A DNA stretch of 64,000 nt from Sporosarcina sp. P2 (GTDB lineage Bacteria; Bacillota; Bacilli; Bacillales_A; Planococcaceae): assembly GCF_002743255.1 (NCBI RefSeq), contig NZ_PDYY01000015.1, positions 1 through 64,000 of the forward strand, in the 5' to 3' direction. Below are positions 9,002-19,126 of this stretch, one piece after another; position 1 is the first letter of the stretch, and the number at the start of each line of letters is the position of its first letter. A program made the translations under genes and the position numbers. The notes beneath the pieces were generated by a model. It made no database searches and was not told the DNA's origin. It saw only the letters and a program-made list of their open reading frames with translations.

Positions 9002-9535
9002 TCACTTTGGCGGTCTTAGCGGGGAAGCATTGGACTGGCTGATCTTCAGGTCTTCTGCCACTGCCCTCGATGAGCTGAACTTCTCATACGATCTTCTAAT
9101 CATGGTGCGGGTTATATTATCCAGCGCACTGTCCAATGAATTCGAAAAGAGCAGTTCGAGAAGTTCCTCCACTTTCTCCAAAATAATCTCCGCCAGATCG
9201 TCAAACCCGATGACTGCTTCACTCATGATGACTAGGCGCTCCATCAGATTTTCCAGCTGGCGCACATTGCCCGGCCATGAATAATGGTACAGAACGATTA
9301 ACCATTCTTCAGAAATGATTGTTGTTGAATGATATTTTCCATTGAATTTGCTTAGGAAACTATAGATCAGTGGAATACGATCTTCTCTTCGTTCGCGCTA
9401 CAACGGTATCTGAATATCGATCACATTGAGCCTGTAGTATAAATTTTCCCGGAACATTTTATTTTTCACCATTTGTAGCAAGTCCCGATTGGTCACCGCT
9501 TTTCATGCTCTTTGTTTTCGGGCATTTTAATCACC
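9002..9535 (-). pseudogene. Sigma-54-dependent (NtrC-type) activator, deleted and interrupted
   Basis: Read on the minus strand, RBS AAAGGTGAT and ATG near 9524 give MPENKEHEKR and then a stop. Another frame immediately picks up the AAA+ core: AVTNRDLLQMVKNKMFRENL, YYRLNVIDIQIPL, a stop, then SWPGNVRQLENLMERLVIM and a C-terminal FIS-like helix (SSSRAVAEDLKISQSN). These are the standard blocks of bacterial enhancer-binding proteins. Sensor domain, Walker A and GAFTGA parts are missing, so a large internal deletion joined the start to the middle of the AAA+ domain. It cannot be functional. It is divergent from a sigma-54 promoter it probably once controlled. Confidence 0.85.
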
Positions 9536-9552
9536 TTTCTGCTGTTTGATCT

Positions 9553-9599
9553 GAGTCAATTTTGAAAATACCGCGTATTTTTTGAGTCAATTCCGACTC
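9553..9599 (+). promoter_or_regulatory. Probable upstream activator sites for the sigma-54 promoter
   Basis: TGAGTCAATT occurs twice (GAGTC at 9553 and 9584), and the second copy forms the dyad GAGTC-aattcc-GACTC. The dyad lies roughly 80 bases upstream of the -24/-12 promoter, a normal distance for an enhancer-binding protein. Confidence 0.5.
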
Positions 9600-9673
9600 G
9601 AATTTGAATGAATTGTAACAACATTATGAAGATAAAACGACAGAGTCCTTATTCCTATTGATATTTTAATAGT

Positions 9674-9689
9674 TGGCATAATAATTGCA
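9674..9689 (+). promoter_or_regulatory. Sigma-54 (-24/-12) promoter
   Basis: TGGCATAATAATTGCA fits the consensus TGGCAC-N5-TTGCA with exact spacing. It reads toward the ferredoxin-NADP reductase remnant and the Rieske oxygenase and is the best-preserved regulatory part of this decaying module. Confidence 0.85.
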
Positions 9690-9727
9690 TTAATAATTGG
9701 GGAGATTTTGTGATGAGGCATAAATGA

Positions 9728-10236
<509 letters not shown>

Positions 10237-10564
10237 CCTTCAGAGATAACTGATTATTTTGATTTCCGGAGCAGGAGCAAGATAATGGCGCCATTTACCA
10301 TGGTGAAGAGAAATATTTGCATCGCGTTTGGAGCATATAACCTAGTCGCACCGGACGTATTAGATCATACAGCTGACAGCTTCGCATTTGCTTTGCTGGA
10401 TGACAACGAAGGAGTCACTGAAGCACTTGAAGATTTGATTGAAGGCTTGGTTGGGTGCTTTTAAATGATGTCCGAGCCACTCTATCAAATTGGCAGAAAC
10501 ACCATTCGCGTGTCAGAGAATTAAAGCTAGCTAAAATATGAGAAACCTAAAGGGGGAATGAGAA
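10237..10564 (+). pseudogene. Degraded coding sequence between reductase remnant and oxygenase
   Basis: Two short open pieces in different frames: one with NGAIYHGEEKYLHRVWSI ending at a stop, the other with YNLVAPDVLDHTADSFAFAL and ending EDLIEGLVGCF at about 10464. They look like protein-coding residue, but I do not recognise the family. The last 80 bases lead into the ribosome-binding site of the oxygenase gene. Confidence 0.35.
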
Positions 10565-11659
10565 ATGGCATATAACAAAGTGCAGAACGCTACAGAAAGA
10601 ACATTCGAAAGAACGATGCCTTATAATTTATTTACAGACCCAAGCGTATTGGAAAAAGAAAGAGAAATGATTTTCGCAAAGAGCTGGCAATTGGTCGGTC
10701 ATGTGAGCCAAGTAGAGAAGAAAGGTGCATTTTTCACTGCTGAAATTGGCGACGATCCGATTATCATTATTCGTGGAACTGATGATGTCCTTCGCGCATT
10801 CTATAATGTTTGTCCACACAGAGCAACAAAACTTGAAAAAACTGAATCAGGCAAGAAGAAAATTTTACAATGTTCGTACCATGGCTGGACATTCAAAACA
10901 GACGGTAAATTAAATAAAGCACCTAACTTCCGAAGTGAAGAAGATGCGGCTTGTGTACAAGATGCTTGCCTGCGTTCTGTCAGAATGGAAGTAATCGAAT
11001 CTTTAATTTTCGTTAACCTGGATGACAACGCAAAACCACTGGCAGAATCATACGGAGACTTCTTTGACCGTTTAAGTAAGTTCGAATTTCTGAGTGGTTT
11101 GCAATTCACACATCGTAAATCTCGTCATATCAAAGCGAATTGGAAAGCCTTTGTTGAAAACTACTTGGAATGTGATCATTGTCACGTGGCACACCCGAGC
11201 TTCATTGATACATTGGATATGGATAATTATCAGATCATTACATGTGAGAACTATTCCCTTCAAGGCACAATGGTAAAACCTGATAAGCAATACGGAGAAG
11301 TGAATCTGGATGAGGCGGAAATGCAAGGCGGCTCATTCTTCTGGTTATGGCCGAACTTGATGCTTACCATTTATCCGGGACCCGCTAATATGGCCACGAT
11401 TCAATTGATACCAATCGATCATGAAAATACTGAAATCGTTTATACGTACTATTTTAAAGAAGACAGCCTAGACAAATTATCTCAAGAAGAGAAAGACTTG
11501 ATGACATTCGCGGAGCAAGTTCGCTTTGAAGACATCGAATTAGTTGAATTGGGACAATTAGGATTCAAATCAAGTGCATTCGAAAAAGGCCGCTACTCTC
11601 AATCTGAACAAGCAATCGTTCAATTCCATGAAATGGTTCTCGAGGCGCTTAATGAATAG
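10565..11659 (+). CDS. Rieske non-heme iron oxygenase, alpha subunit (quaternary-ammonium type likely)
   Basis: A 364-residue ring-hydroxylating-type oxygenase. The Rieske centre is CPHRATKL ... CSYHGW (about residues 79-102); the mononuclear iron site is [15 protein letters not shown] (about residues 199-213). The SRPBCC catalytic domain fills the C-terminal two thirds. The family includes glycine-betaine and carnitine monooxygenases, and the BCCT transporter 380 bases downstream favours such a substrate. ATG 10565 follows AAAGGGGG. The gene looks intact, yet its probable reductase and activator are pseudogenes, so it would need another electron donor. Substrate assignment is inference. Confidence 0.85.
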   Translation: MAYNKVQNATERTFERTMPYNLFTDPSVLEKEREMIFAKSWQLVGHVSQVEKKGAFFTAEIGDDPIIIIRGTDDVLRAFYNVCPHRATKLEKTESGKKKILQCSYHGWTFKTDGKLNKAPNFRSEEDAACVQDACLRSVRMEVIESLIFVNLDDNAKPLAESYGDFFDRLSKFEFLSGLQFTHRKSRHIKANWKAFVENYLECDHCHVAHPSFIDTLDMDNYQIITCENYSLQGTMVKPDKQYGEVNLDEAEMQGGSFFWLWPNLMLTIYPGPANMATIQLIPIDHENTEIVYTYYFKEDSLDKLSQEEKDLMTFAEQVRFEDIELVELGQLGFKSSAFEKGRYSQSEQAIVQFHEMVLEALNE

Positions 11660-11834
11660 ATTTCTTGATAGAACAATGTTCGAACCGGTTCACGGATCGG
11701 CGCCGGATATTGTAGGAAAAGAAATGGGGAATCCGTTGGCGACGATCTGGTCAGCCAGTCAACTGCTCGATCATTTCGGTTATGAGCAATACGACAAAAA
11801 AGTTATAGATGCTATTGAACAACTTCTAGTATAG
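11652..11834 (+). pseudogene. C-terminal fragment of an isopropylmalate/tartrate-dehydrogenase-like enzyme
   Basis: [21 protein letters not shown] and the following [15 protein letters not shown] are the C-terminal block of the decarboxylating beta-hydroxyacid dehydrogenases (LeuB/TtuC). Only about 55 residues remain; the catalytic and most NAD-binding parts are gone. The fragment begins right at the stop codon of the oxygenase gene, which marks a deletion junction. Confidence 0.8.
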
Positions 11835-12037
11835 AATAAAGTTCTCACACCTGATATGCAGGAAGCTCCTCAACATCGGGTGTAGGTGATCGCTTGACTG
11901 CCTTATTTGAGAAATCTAGTACATCACGCGTTTAAGATAACTTATCGGTGTATTTTCTACACTGATGGTTTTCTTTAATAATGACTCTATATGAAGTAAA
12001 ATGAGAATGAATCATAGAAGACTAAGGGAGTGTATAC

Positions 12038-13654
12038 ATGAGATTTGAGACCATTGATAAAAAGATATTGGCGATTGCTTTATCCTTGATTGCGGCGTTG
12101 ACTGTTCCTATTTTAATAAATCCCGTCAAAGGGACTACGTTTTTAAATACCGTCCTTCATTCCATCACAACAAACTTCGGTCCCATGTACTTATGGGTTT
12201 GTTTAGGGATATTTGGCTTCTTGCTTTGGTTGGCTTTTGGCAAGTTGGGCAAAATTAGATTAGGTAATACGAAGCCAGAGTTTTCAACATTTAGCTGGCT
12301 GGCATTAATTTTCACTGCTGGAATCGGTTCGGGTATCATGTATTGGGGAATTATTGAATGGGCTTACTACTATTCCAGTCCTCCATACGGCATGGCGGCA
12401 GAAACCGTGGAAGCAGCAAGTTTTGCCTCTACATATGGAATGTTTCACTGGGGATTCTCTGCGTGGGCTATCTATTGCGTTCCTTCCATCCCGATCGCAT
12501 ACGCAGTATATGTCAAAGGTCAAAAATCCTATCGATTGAGTACAGCATGCCGTGGAATCATCGGGGACAAAGCGGATGGTTTACTTGGGAAAATAATTGA
12601 CGTATGCTTCATGTTCGGTCTAATCGGCGGTATTGGAACATCCTTAGCACTTGGTACCCCCTTGCTCGCTGAAGGAGTCCATTCACTCTTTGGTGTAGAG
12701 AAAACGCTTACACTTAATTTAGTGATTGTCGTTACATTGATGATCTTTTTCTGTATCTGTCTTTATTTCGGACTGAAAAAAGGATTGAAGCTTTTAAGCG
12801 ACTGGAATCTTTACCTATATATCGCGATTGCGATTTTCATCTTCATCTTTGGTCCAACGATGTTTATTATTGCGAGCTTTACGGACAGTGTCGGTGTTCT
12901 ATTCCAAAACTTCTTTAGAATGAGCCTGTACACAGATCCGGTGGGGAAATCAGGATTCAGTGACGCTTGGACAATTTTCTATTGGGGATGGTGGTTCTCA
13001 TATGCTCCATTCACAGGTATGTTCGCTGCTCGTATTTCGAAAGGTCGTACGATTAAAGGTTTAATACTAGGGCAGTTAGTGGGCGGAACATTGGGCTGCT
13101 GGTTGGCCTTTGCGATCTTCGGAAACACAGGTATGTACTTCCAACTTAATAATATTGTTCCCGTACTCGATATCTTACAAAATGAAGGTGCACCTGCCGC
13201 TATATTAGCTATCTTGAATGAGCTTCCGCTAGGCGGAGTCGTTATGGTGCTGTATTTACTGGTTGCCGCCATTTTCTTGGCGACAACTGTTAACTCGGCT
13301 GCTTATACGTTATCAGACGTAGCGTCTATTAATTTGAAAGAAGGCGAGGAGCCAGCACGTTGGTATCGTGTATTCTGGGGAATCGTTCTAACAAGCATCT
13401 CAATCGTTCTCATGTATGGTGACGGCTTGGAGGCTTTACAGACACTTTCCATTATCACGGCATTACCGCTCGTTTTCATTATGTTATTAATGATTATGTC
13501 ATTTATGAAATGGGTACGTCAGGGTGAATTAGATGGTGTCCATGTTTATGATGGTGCACCATTTGACGAGCCAAAAGAGCAGACGGTTGAAATTACGATT
13601 GACCGTAGCAGGAAAGAGTCCAGTAGAGTTGTTGAAAAGGAAAACTTGATTTAA
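12038..13654 (+). CDS. BCCT-family betaine/choline/carnitine transporter
   Basis: A 538-residue secondary transporter with about twelve membrane helices. It carries the family signature around residues 310-345 (FYWGWWFSYAPFTGMFAARI, then SKGRT) and the glycine-rich FTAGIGSGIMYWGIIEW stretch in an early helix. BCCT proteins import trimethylammonium compounds with Na+ or H+. The acidic and basic C-terminal tail (after about residue 500) is cytoplasmic. Start ATG 12038 follows AAGGGAG. Placement after the Rieske oxygenase suggests a quaternary-amine uptake and breakdown unit; an osmoprotection role is the alternative. Confidence 0.9.
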   Translation: MRFETIDKKILAIALSLIAALTVPILINPVKGTTFLNTVLHSITTNFGPMYLWVCLGIFGFLLWLAFGKLGKIRLGNTKPEFSTFSWLALIFTAGIGSGIMYWGIIEWAYYYSSPPYGMAAETVEAASFASTYGMFHWGFSAWAIYCVPSIPIAYAVYVKGQKSYRLSTACRGIIGDKADGLLGKIIDVCFMFGLIGGIGTSLALGTPLLAEGVHSLFGVEKTLTLNLVIVVTLMIFFCICLYFGLKKGLKLLSDWNLYLYIAIAIFIFIFGPTMFIIASFTDSVGVLFQNFFRMSLYTDPVGKSGFSDAWTIFYWGWWFSYAPFTGMFAARISKGRTIKGLILGQLVGGTLGCWLAFAIFGNTGMYFQLNNIVPVLDILQNEGAPAAILAILNELPLGGVVMVLYLLVAAIFLATTVNSAAYTLSDVASINLKEGEEPARWYRVFWGIVLTSISIVLMYGDGLEALQTLSIITALPLVFIMLLMIMSFMKWVRQGELDGVHVYDGAPFDEPKEQTVEITIDRSRKESSRVVEKENLI

Positions 13655-13992
13655 TTTCAGTAGATAGAACAGGCAGCAGAAAACAATAAATACACAATAT
13701 CCGGGGACCCAATTCGCATATGGATTGGTGTCCCTTTTTTGACGGGAAGGATAATTCAGTAGATCGTCTTGGTCTGGCACCCATTTAGTATTCTTTTGAA
13801 TTCCATTATGGCACAACACGTTATATAGTATCTGTATATACGTGTATCATTTCCGGAACTTGGTAAATGCATTTCGCAACTAGTTTTCCACCTCCAACAT
13901 CTTTCCAGTCGCATGCCTAAGACAATCAATGCTATAATAAACACATTCTATATAATCACTACCTGTGCGAAGATTGATGGAGGGAACCTTAC
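13655..13992. other. Intergenic between transporter and synthase genes
   Basis: About 340 bases holding the terminator at 13704-13740 and a TATAAT at 13932 that may be the -10 element of the next operon. Nothing else is seen. Confidence 0.4.
13704..13740 (+). terminator. Terminator of the BCCT gene
   Basis: GGGACCCAAT / ATTGGTGTCCC arms followed by six T. Confidence 0.85.
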
Positions 13993-14826
13993 ATGAAAAC
14001 TGAAGCGAAACTACAAAAAGAAGCAATGAAAGTCCTAAAAGAGACAAGCCGTACATTCTATATACCTATTAAATTACTTGAACCAAACGTTAGAGAAGCC
14101 GTCGCGTCTGCGTACTTGTGTATGCGCGCAATCGACGAAATTGAAGACCATGAACAACTGGACGTACATATCGTCATGGATTTACTGAACAAAGTAAGCG
14201 ATATACTAGACCGCATGATTGCAACAGGTGAATCGATGGCGTCTGCACTGGACGAGTTATTCGCACCGTACCGGGATCAGTTGCCTGAAGTGACGTTGCG
14301 CTTAGCTGACTGGGTAGAGTTCTGTCCAGACACGGCACGTACTAAAGTACTCGAATCGACTGCGATCATGGGCCGTGGCATGGCGAAGTGGGCAGGCAAG
14401 GACTGGGTGATTGAGACGCGTGAGGATCTTGATGATTATACGTACTATGTTGCGGGACTCGTTGGCGTTATGCTTGCGGATATTTGGCGCTGGTATGATG
14501 GCACGGAGACGGATCGTGACTTAGCCATTGGCTTTGGCCGTGGCTTGCAGTCTGTTAATATTCTTCGCAACTACAAGGAAGACGCTGTGCGTGATGTGAA
14601 CTTCTTCCCGAATGACTGGAAGTTGCCGGAAATGTTTGCGTATGCTGAAGAAAATTTGGCCCTCGCTGATGCGTATATTGAAGACATCCATACGAAGACG
14701 ATTTTGAACTTCTGTAATATTCCGTTGGCACTAGCGCATAGTACACTCGATGCGCTTAAAGAAGGACGCGAGAAGATGTCACGTATGGAAGTCGTAGCGG
14801 TTGTGAACAAGGCGATTAAAAAGTAG
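13993..14826 (+). CDS. Phytoene/squalene synthase family protein
   Basis: A 277-residue class I prenyl-condensing fold. The first aspartate-rich motif is AIDEIED (about residues 46-52), and the second Mg-binding region is NILRNYKEDAVRDVNFFP (about residues 188-206). It is near normal length for bacterial squalene/phytoene synthases. Such enzymes join two prenyl diphosphates head to head; the Bacillus relative YisP instead hydrolyses farnesyl diphosphate, so the reaction is open. No carotenoid desaturase lies nearby. It is 31 bases upstream of lytS on the same strand. Confidence 0.85.
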   Translation: MKTEAKLQKEAMKVLKETSRTFYIPIKLLEPNVREAVASAYLCMRAIDEIEDHEQLDVHIVMDLLNKVSDILDRMIATGESMASALDELFAPYRDQLPEVTLRLADWVEFCPDTARTKVLESTAIMGRGMAKWAGKDWVIETREDLDDYTYYVAGLVGVMLADIWRWYDGTETDRDLAIGFGRGLQSVNILRNYKEDAVRDVNFFPNDWKLPEMFAYAEENLALADAYIEDIHTKTILNFCNIPLALAHSTLDALKEGREKMSRMEVVAVVNKAIKK

Positions 14827-14857
14827 TTTTTGTTAATCAAATGAATGGAGGATGGCG

Positions 14858-16621
14858 ATGCTCGATTTACTGATCATTATGTTTGAACGGGTCGGAATGA
14901 TTGTGGCGGTCGCTTTCCTTCTGACTCGTTTTCGCTTTTTCCAACATATGATCCATCAAGATGTATTGGACCGTCGGCAAGAGCTGACGGCGATACTCTT
15001 TTTTGGATTGTTTGGGATTTTCGGAACGTATTTCGGTGTAGCACTGGATATGCAGACGTTTCATTTTGAAAATATGTCATGGCAACTCACTACCGATGAG
15101 GCGATTGCGAATTCCCGTGTGATCGGGGTAGTCGTCGCAGGATTGCTTGGTGGATATCGACTTGGGATTGGCGCTGGACTCATCGCTGGGATACACCGGA
15201 TGTCTTTAGGTGGATTCACGGCTTTTTCGTGTGGCGTATCCACTATAATTTCAGGTATTCTTGCAGGCTACTTCTATAAAAAGGGCAAGCCTATTCGTCC
15301 GCTTTTGGCATTCACGATTGGTGCAGCTGCGGAAGCGTTGCAAATGGTGCTCATAGTTGTATTAGCAGAGCCGTTTGAGAAAGCAGTCGCATTGGTTCAA
15401 ACGATTGGTTTGCCGATGATTTTGGCAAATGGAATGGGTGCTGCATTATTTATGCTAATTGCGTATAACGTCATCAGTGATCAGGAAAAAGTGACCGCGT
15501 TGCAAGCGCAGAAAACATTGCGTATCGCGGATCAGACGCTCGGCTATTTACGGACAGGTATGCGAAAGGAAACAGCTCAGGCGGTGTGCGGTATTCTCTT
15601 AGATGAGTTGAAACCAGGTGCTGTCGCGATGACGGATAAAACGGATATTCTCGCATATGTCGGATCCGGGGGTACGATGATGCAAGGCCCGATCCAGACA
15701 GATATTACGCGTCAAGTGATCCGGGAAGGTCGGCTCATTGTCACGGATTCTGTCACCCATGACCATCCGAGTGTATCTGCATCAGGTGCCATCGTCATTG
15801 CACCACTTAAAACGCGCGGTGAAACGATTGGAACATTGAAGCTATTTTATCCTTCACGTACAGCGATTACCGATGTCACGATTGAATTAATTGCGGGACT
15901 TGCTGAACTACTCAGCAATCAACTTGAAATTGCCGAAGCGGATCATGCCTATCAACTAGCTAAAGAAGCAGAAATCCAAGCGTTGCAGGCGCAAATTAGT
16001 CCACATTTCTTGTTTAACTCGATGAATATTATTCTTTCATTGATACGAACAAATCCGGATGAAGCGCGTAAACTGCTGTCGTCGCTGTCATTCTTCTTGC
16101 GTCAGAATCTTGAAGGTACGACGGTGAAGATGGTAACGTTACAGCAAGAACTTGCGCACGTCAAAGCGTATTTGATGATAGAAGAAGCACGTTTCATTGA
16201 TAAATTGAAGATTTGTATCGACGTGGATCCGAACGTTCTGCAGGAGAAGATTCCGCCATTGACGTTGCAACCGATCGTTGAAAACGCGATGACGCACGGT
16301 ATTAAGGATTTGGACGCAAATGCAATGGTCCACATTTCAATACATGAAATAGGCGATGCCATTCATATTATGGTAGAAGACAACGGTGAGGGAATTGTTC
16401 CAGAGCGGCTCGCTATACTTGGACGAGAGAAAATCCAATCTGAAAAAGGTACCGGGCTCGGTCTCTATAACGTTAACCGACGCCTACAGATGACGTTCGA
16501 TAAAAATTCAGGACTCACAATAGAAAGTACACAGAATGAAGGGACGAAGATTTCATTCCACATTCCGAAATCGGAGGTGAACGGATATGACGGAAACGAT
16601 TCGCGTATTAGTCGTAGATGA
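14858..16621 (+). CDS. lytS: LytS-type sensor histidine kinase
   Basis: A 587-residue membrane sensor: N-terminal 5TM-5TMR_LYT region with about six helices (residues 1-190), a GAF domain (about 220-355), then a LytS-type kinase with the phospho-acceptor in QISPHFLFN (His about 383) and an ATPase domain (VENAMTHGI, EDNGEGI, GTGLGLYN). ATG 14858 is chosen because GGAGG sits 6 bases upstream; the ATG at 14852 abuts it. It overlaps the response-regulator gene by 35 bases. In the family, LytS/BtsS-type kinases sense pyruvate and control pyruvate or murein-hydrolase export genes; the cstA-type gene downstream favours pyruvate. Confidence 0.9.
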   Translation: MLDLLIIMFERVGMIVAVAFLLTRFRFFQHMIHQDVLDRRQELTAILFFGLFGIFGTYFGVALDMQTFHFENMSWQLTTDEAIANSRVIGVVVAGLLGGYRLGIGAGLIAGIHRMSLGGFTAFSCGVSTIISGILAGYFYKKGKPIRPLLAFTIGAAAEALQMVLIVVLAEPFEKAVALVQTIGLPMILANGMGAALFMLIAYNVISDQEKVTALQAQKTLRIADQTLGYLRTGMRKETAQAVCGILLDELKPGAVAMTDKTDILAYVGSGGTMMQGPIQTDITRQVIREGRLIVTDSVTHDHPSVSASGAIVIAPLKTRGETIGTLKLFYPSRTAITDVTIELIAGLAELLSNQLEIAEADHAYQLAKEAEIQALQAQISPHFLFNSMNIILSLIRTNPDEARKLLSSLSFFLRQNLEGTTVKMVTLQQELAHVKAYLMIEEARFIDKLKICIDVDPNVLQEKIPPLTLQPIVENAMTHGIKDLDANAMVHISIHEIGDAIHIMVEDNGEGIVPERLAILGREKIQSEKGTGLGLYNVNRRLQMTFDKNSGLTIESTQNEGTKISFHIPKSEVNGYDGNDSRISRR

Positions 16622-17318
16622 TGAAAGGTACGCGCGCGAAGAAATGCTGTATTTGCTTGGACGATTTGATGGAGTAAAGGTTGTCGGAGAAGCGGATTCA
16701 GGGGAGTCGGCGATTATCAAGGCGATGCAGCTACAGCCTGACGTCGTGTTCCTTGATATCGAGATGCCAAAAGTGGATGGAATGGAAGTCGCCAAGACGC
16801 TAGGCGCATTGAAAAAAGTACCGCTGATCGTCTTCGCGACGGCTTATCCGCAATTCGCGGCAGAAGCGTTTCGTGTCCATGCGATGGATTATTTACTGAA
16901 GCCGTATGATGAAGAGCAATTGCGGCAGACGATTGCGCGTGTAAAAGAGTTGCTGCAGCGGACACAACTCGACACATCACCGAAACGAATGGGTCGATTG
17001 CCCGTCGAAACGGAAGGCGAAATCCACTATATCCCGGTCAGCGATATTCTTTATGTCCACCGAGAAGAAAACTGGACGAAGATCGTTACGCCTACGCGTG
17101 ATTATGAAACGCGCATGACATTGAAAGATCTCGAGAACAAATTGACCTATTCATCGTTCTTCCGCATCCATAAAAGTATTCTCGTGAACCTCGTACATGT
17201 CAGTAGCTTGACGCCTTGGTTCAATGGAGCGTATCAGTTAGAAGTAGATCAGCGCCCGGAGAAATTGTCAGTTAGCCGAAATTATGTCAAAGAATTACGG
17301 CAACGCCTCGAAGGATAA
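16587..17318 (+). CDS. lytT: LytT/LytR-type response regulator
   Basis: A 243-residue regulator. The receiver domain has the acidic pair VVDDE, phospho-acceptor Asp57 in FLDIEMPKVDG and a conserved Lys in YLLKPYDEEQL. The C-terminal LytTR DNA-binding domain (about residues 138-240) contains YVHREENWTKIVT, FFRIHKSILVN and LSVSRNYVKEL. It starts at ATG 16587 after CGGAGGTG, inside the end of lytS, so translation of the two is coupled. The transporter gene that follows is the expected target. Confidence 0.93.
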   Translation: MTETIRVLVVDDERYAREEMLYLLGRFDGVKVVGEADSGESAIIKAMQLQPDVVFLDIEMPKVDGMEVAKTLGALKKVPLIVFATAYPQFAAEAFRVHAMDYLLKPYDEEQLRQTIARVKELLQRTQLDTSPKRMGRLPVETEGEIHYIPVSDILYVHREENWTKIVTPTRDYETRMTLKDLENKLTYSSFFRIHKSILVNLVHVSSLTPWFNGAYQLEVDQRPEKLSVSRNYVKELRQRLEG

Positions 17319-17320
17319 AA

Positions 17321-17387
17321 AAATCTCGTAACATGTTAATCTCTCGGAGTGCATCTTACCTCGCGATTTTGACATGTTACGAGATTT
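17321..17387 (+). terminator. Perfect 16-bp inverted repeat between lytT and cstA
   Basis: AAATCTCGTAACATGT pairs exactly with ACATGTTACGAGATTT across a 35-base loop, followed by TTTTG-type sequence. It can end lytST transcription, but its right arm overlaps the -35 box of the next gene's promoter, so a second role in control of that gene is possible. Confidence 0.65.
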
Positions 17388-17415
17388 TGTCATAGTTCGG
17401 ACATCTTTCTATTAT
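17387..17415 (+). promoter_or_regulatory. Sigma-A promoter of the cstA-type gene
   Basis: TTGTCA (17387-17392) and TATTAT (17410-17415) are separated by exactly 17 bases and lie 42 bases before the cstA start codon. Confidence 0.7.
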
Positions 17416-17457
17416 AGTTGATGTAAGCGTTATCAATACTAGGGAGGGAAAAAGGCA

Positions 17458-18912
17458 ATGATTACATTTTTATTTTCTATCGTATTATTAATAGTTGGTT
17501 ACTTTACGTATGGTAAGTATATCGTCAAAATGTTTGGCGTTAAAGAAGAACGTCCTACGCCGGCGTATACGAGCGCGGACGGAGTCGATTACGTGCCGAT
17601 GAGCACAAACAAGAACTCATTGATTCAATTACTAAATATCGCAGGAGTTGGCCCGATTTTCGGACCGATTATGGGTGCGTTATACGGCCCGGTCGCATTT
17701 GTTTGGATTGTCGTCGGTGCGATTTTTGCAGGCGCTGTACATGATTATCTGACAGGTATGATTTCAATCCGAAACCGCGGTGCACACTTGCCTGAACTGG
17801 CAGGAAAATTCCTCGGCAAAGCGATGAAACATATTGTCAATGCGTTTGCGTTATTATTACTCGTCTTGGTCGGTACGGTATTCGTTTCCGCACCAGCAGG
17901 ATTGCTATACAACCTCATGAATGGTTGGATGGCAATGGGAATCATCGTGGCTCTTATTTTCCTTTATTATATTTTGGCGACACTATTACCGATCGATAAA
18001 ATCATCGGTCGTTTCTATCCAATCTTCGGTGCGCTACTTGTGATCAGTGCAGTCGGTATCGGCGGCATGATGGTCATTAAAGGTGTTCCGATTCCTGAAT
18101 TGACATTTGCGAACTTACATCCTGATAATATTCCGATCTTCCCGTTATTATTCTTAACGATATCATGTGGAGCGCTTTCTGGTTTCCATGCGACACAGTC
18201 TCCAATTATTTCCCGGACAACGAAGAATGAAAACCAAGGTCGCAAAATTTTCTACGGCATGATGATTGCAGAAGCAATTATCGCGATGATTTGGGCAGCG
18301 GCTGGTATGGCGTTGTTTAACGGTGTGACATTGAGTGAATTGCTTGCGGCTGGTGGACCGGCAGTTATTGTTAGTGAAGTATCTATCACGATGCTAGGTG
18401 CTATCGGTGGAACACTTGCGGTGATTGGTGTCATCATCCTACCGATCACATCAGGCGACACGGCATTCCGTAGTGCACGCATGATTGTTGCGGACTATAT
18501 CAAGTATCCGCAAGCGAAAATCATGAGCCGTCTATGGATCGCGATTCCGATGTTCGCTATTTCGATTGCACTGACTCAAGTAGATTTCAACATTCTATGG
18601 CGCTACTTCTCTTGGGCGAATCAGTCCACGGCGGTCATTGCGTTATTTGTAGGTGCAATGTATCTCTTCATTGCCGGTAAGAACTACTGGGTCGCACTCA
18701 TACCCGGAACATTCATGCTGATGGCTACGACGACGTATATATTGAATGCCGCCATTGGATTCGGCTTACCGATGAATGTGTCCATAATCGGAGCGACTGT
18801 CATCTCGATCTTCCTAGTGGCCTTGTTCTTCAACGCTGCGGTAAAAGCTCGAGCTGCACAAATTCCGCTAGAAGAAGATATTACGAATTGGGATTCTACC
18901 AGAACTATTTAA
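17458..18912 (+). CDS. cstA: CstA-family transporter (probable pyruvate/peptide carrier)
   Basis: A 484-residue membrane protein with more than ten helices. The N-terminal CstA blocks are present: PMSTNKNSLIQLLNIAGVGP, GPIMGALYGPVAFVWIVVG and HDYLTGMISIRNRGAHLPEL, then SGFHATQSPIISRTTKNE. E. coli members CstA and BtsT take up pyruvate or peptides; BtsT is controlled by the LytS/LytT-like BtsSR pair. The identical arrangement here (kinase, regulator, carrier) supports pyruvate uptake. Start ATG 17458 follows GGGAGGG. Confidence 0.88.
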   Translation: MITFLFSIVLLIVGYFTYGKYIVKMFGVKEERPTPAYTSADGVDYVPMSTNKNSLIQLLNIAGVGPIFGPIMGALYGPVAFVWIVVGAIFAGAVHDYLTGMISIRNRGAHLPELAGKFLGKAMKHIVNAFALLLLVLVGTVFVSAPAGLLYNLMNGWMAMGIIVALIFLYYILATLLPIDKIIGRFYPIFGALLVISAVGIGGMMVIKGVPIPELTFANLHPDNIPIFPLLFLTISCGALSGFHATQSPIISRTTKNENQGRKIFYGMMIAEAIIAMIWAAAGMALFNGVTLSELLAAGGPAVIVSEVSITMLGAIGGTLAVIGVIILPITSGDTAFRSARMIVADYIKYPQAKIMSRLWIAIPMFAISIALTQVDFNILWRYFSWANQSTAVIALFVGAMYLFIAGKNYWVALIPGTFMLMATTTYILNAAIGFGLPMNVSIIGATVISIFLVALFFNAAVKARAAQIPLEEDITNWDSTRTI

Positions 18913-18924
18913 TACGCTATACAC

Positions 18925-18957
18925 AACCTGTTGAACTTCGGTTCTGCAGGTTTTTTC
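18925..18957 (+). terminator. Terminator of cstA
   Basis: AACCTGTTGAAC-TTCG-GTTCTGCAGGTT with a stable TTCG loop and TTTTTTC. Confidence 0.88.
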
Positions 18958-19086
18958 TATGGGGATTTATCTAGTGATACTAGTTGTGATACACTGCTTA
19001 TAGAGATAAAAGCTATTTTACACGAATGAAGACAAAACACACAAAAGGCGGTTGTATCACACGTAAAATAACTAAAGTGATTAAAT

Positions 19087-19100
19087 GTGTAAATATACAC
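19087..19100 (+). promoter_or_regulatory. Possible operator of the XRE regulator
   Basis: GTGTA-AATA-TACAC dyad embedded in TTAAA-rich flanks, 27 bases upstream of the regulator's start. Position and symmetry fit autoregulation; no direct evidence. Confidence 0.4.
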
Positions 19101-19126
19101 TTTAAATGTAAAGGTGGAATAAAACG

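Noticed and set aside
11574..11834. 86-codon protein overlapping the Rieske gene end
   Set aside because: Its first 26 codons are out-of-frame oxygenase sequence; only the LeuB/TtuC-like tail from 11652 is meaningful.
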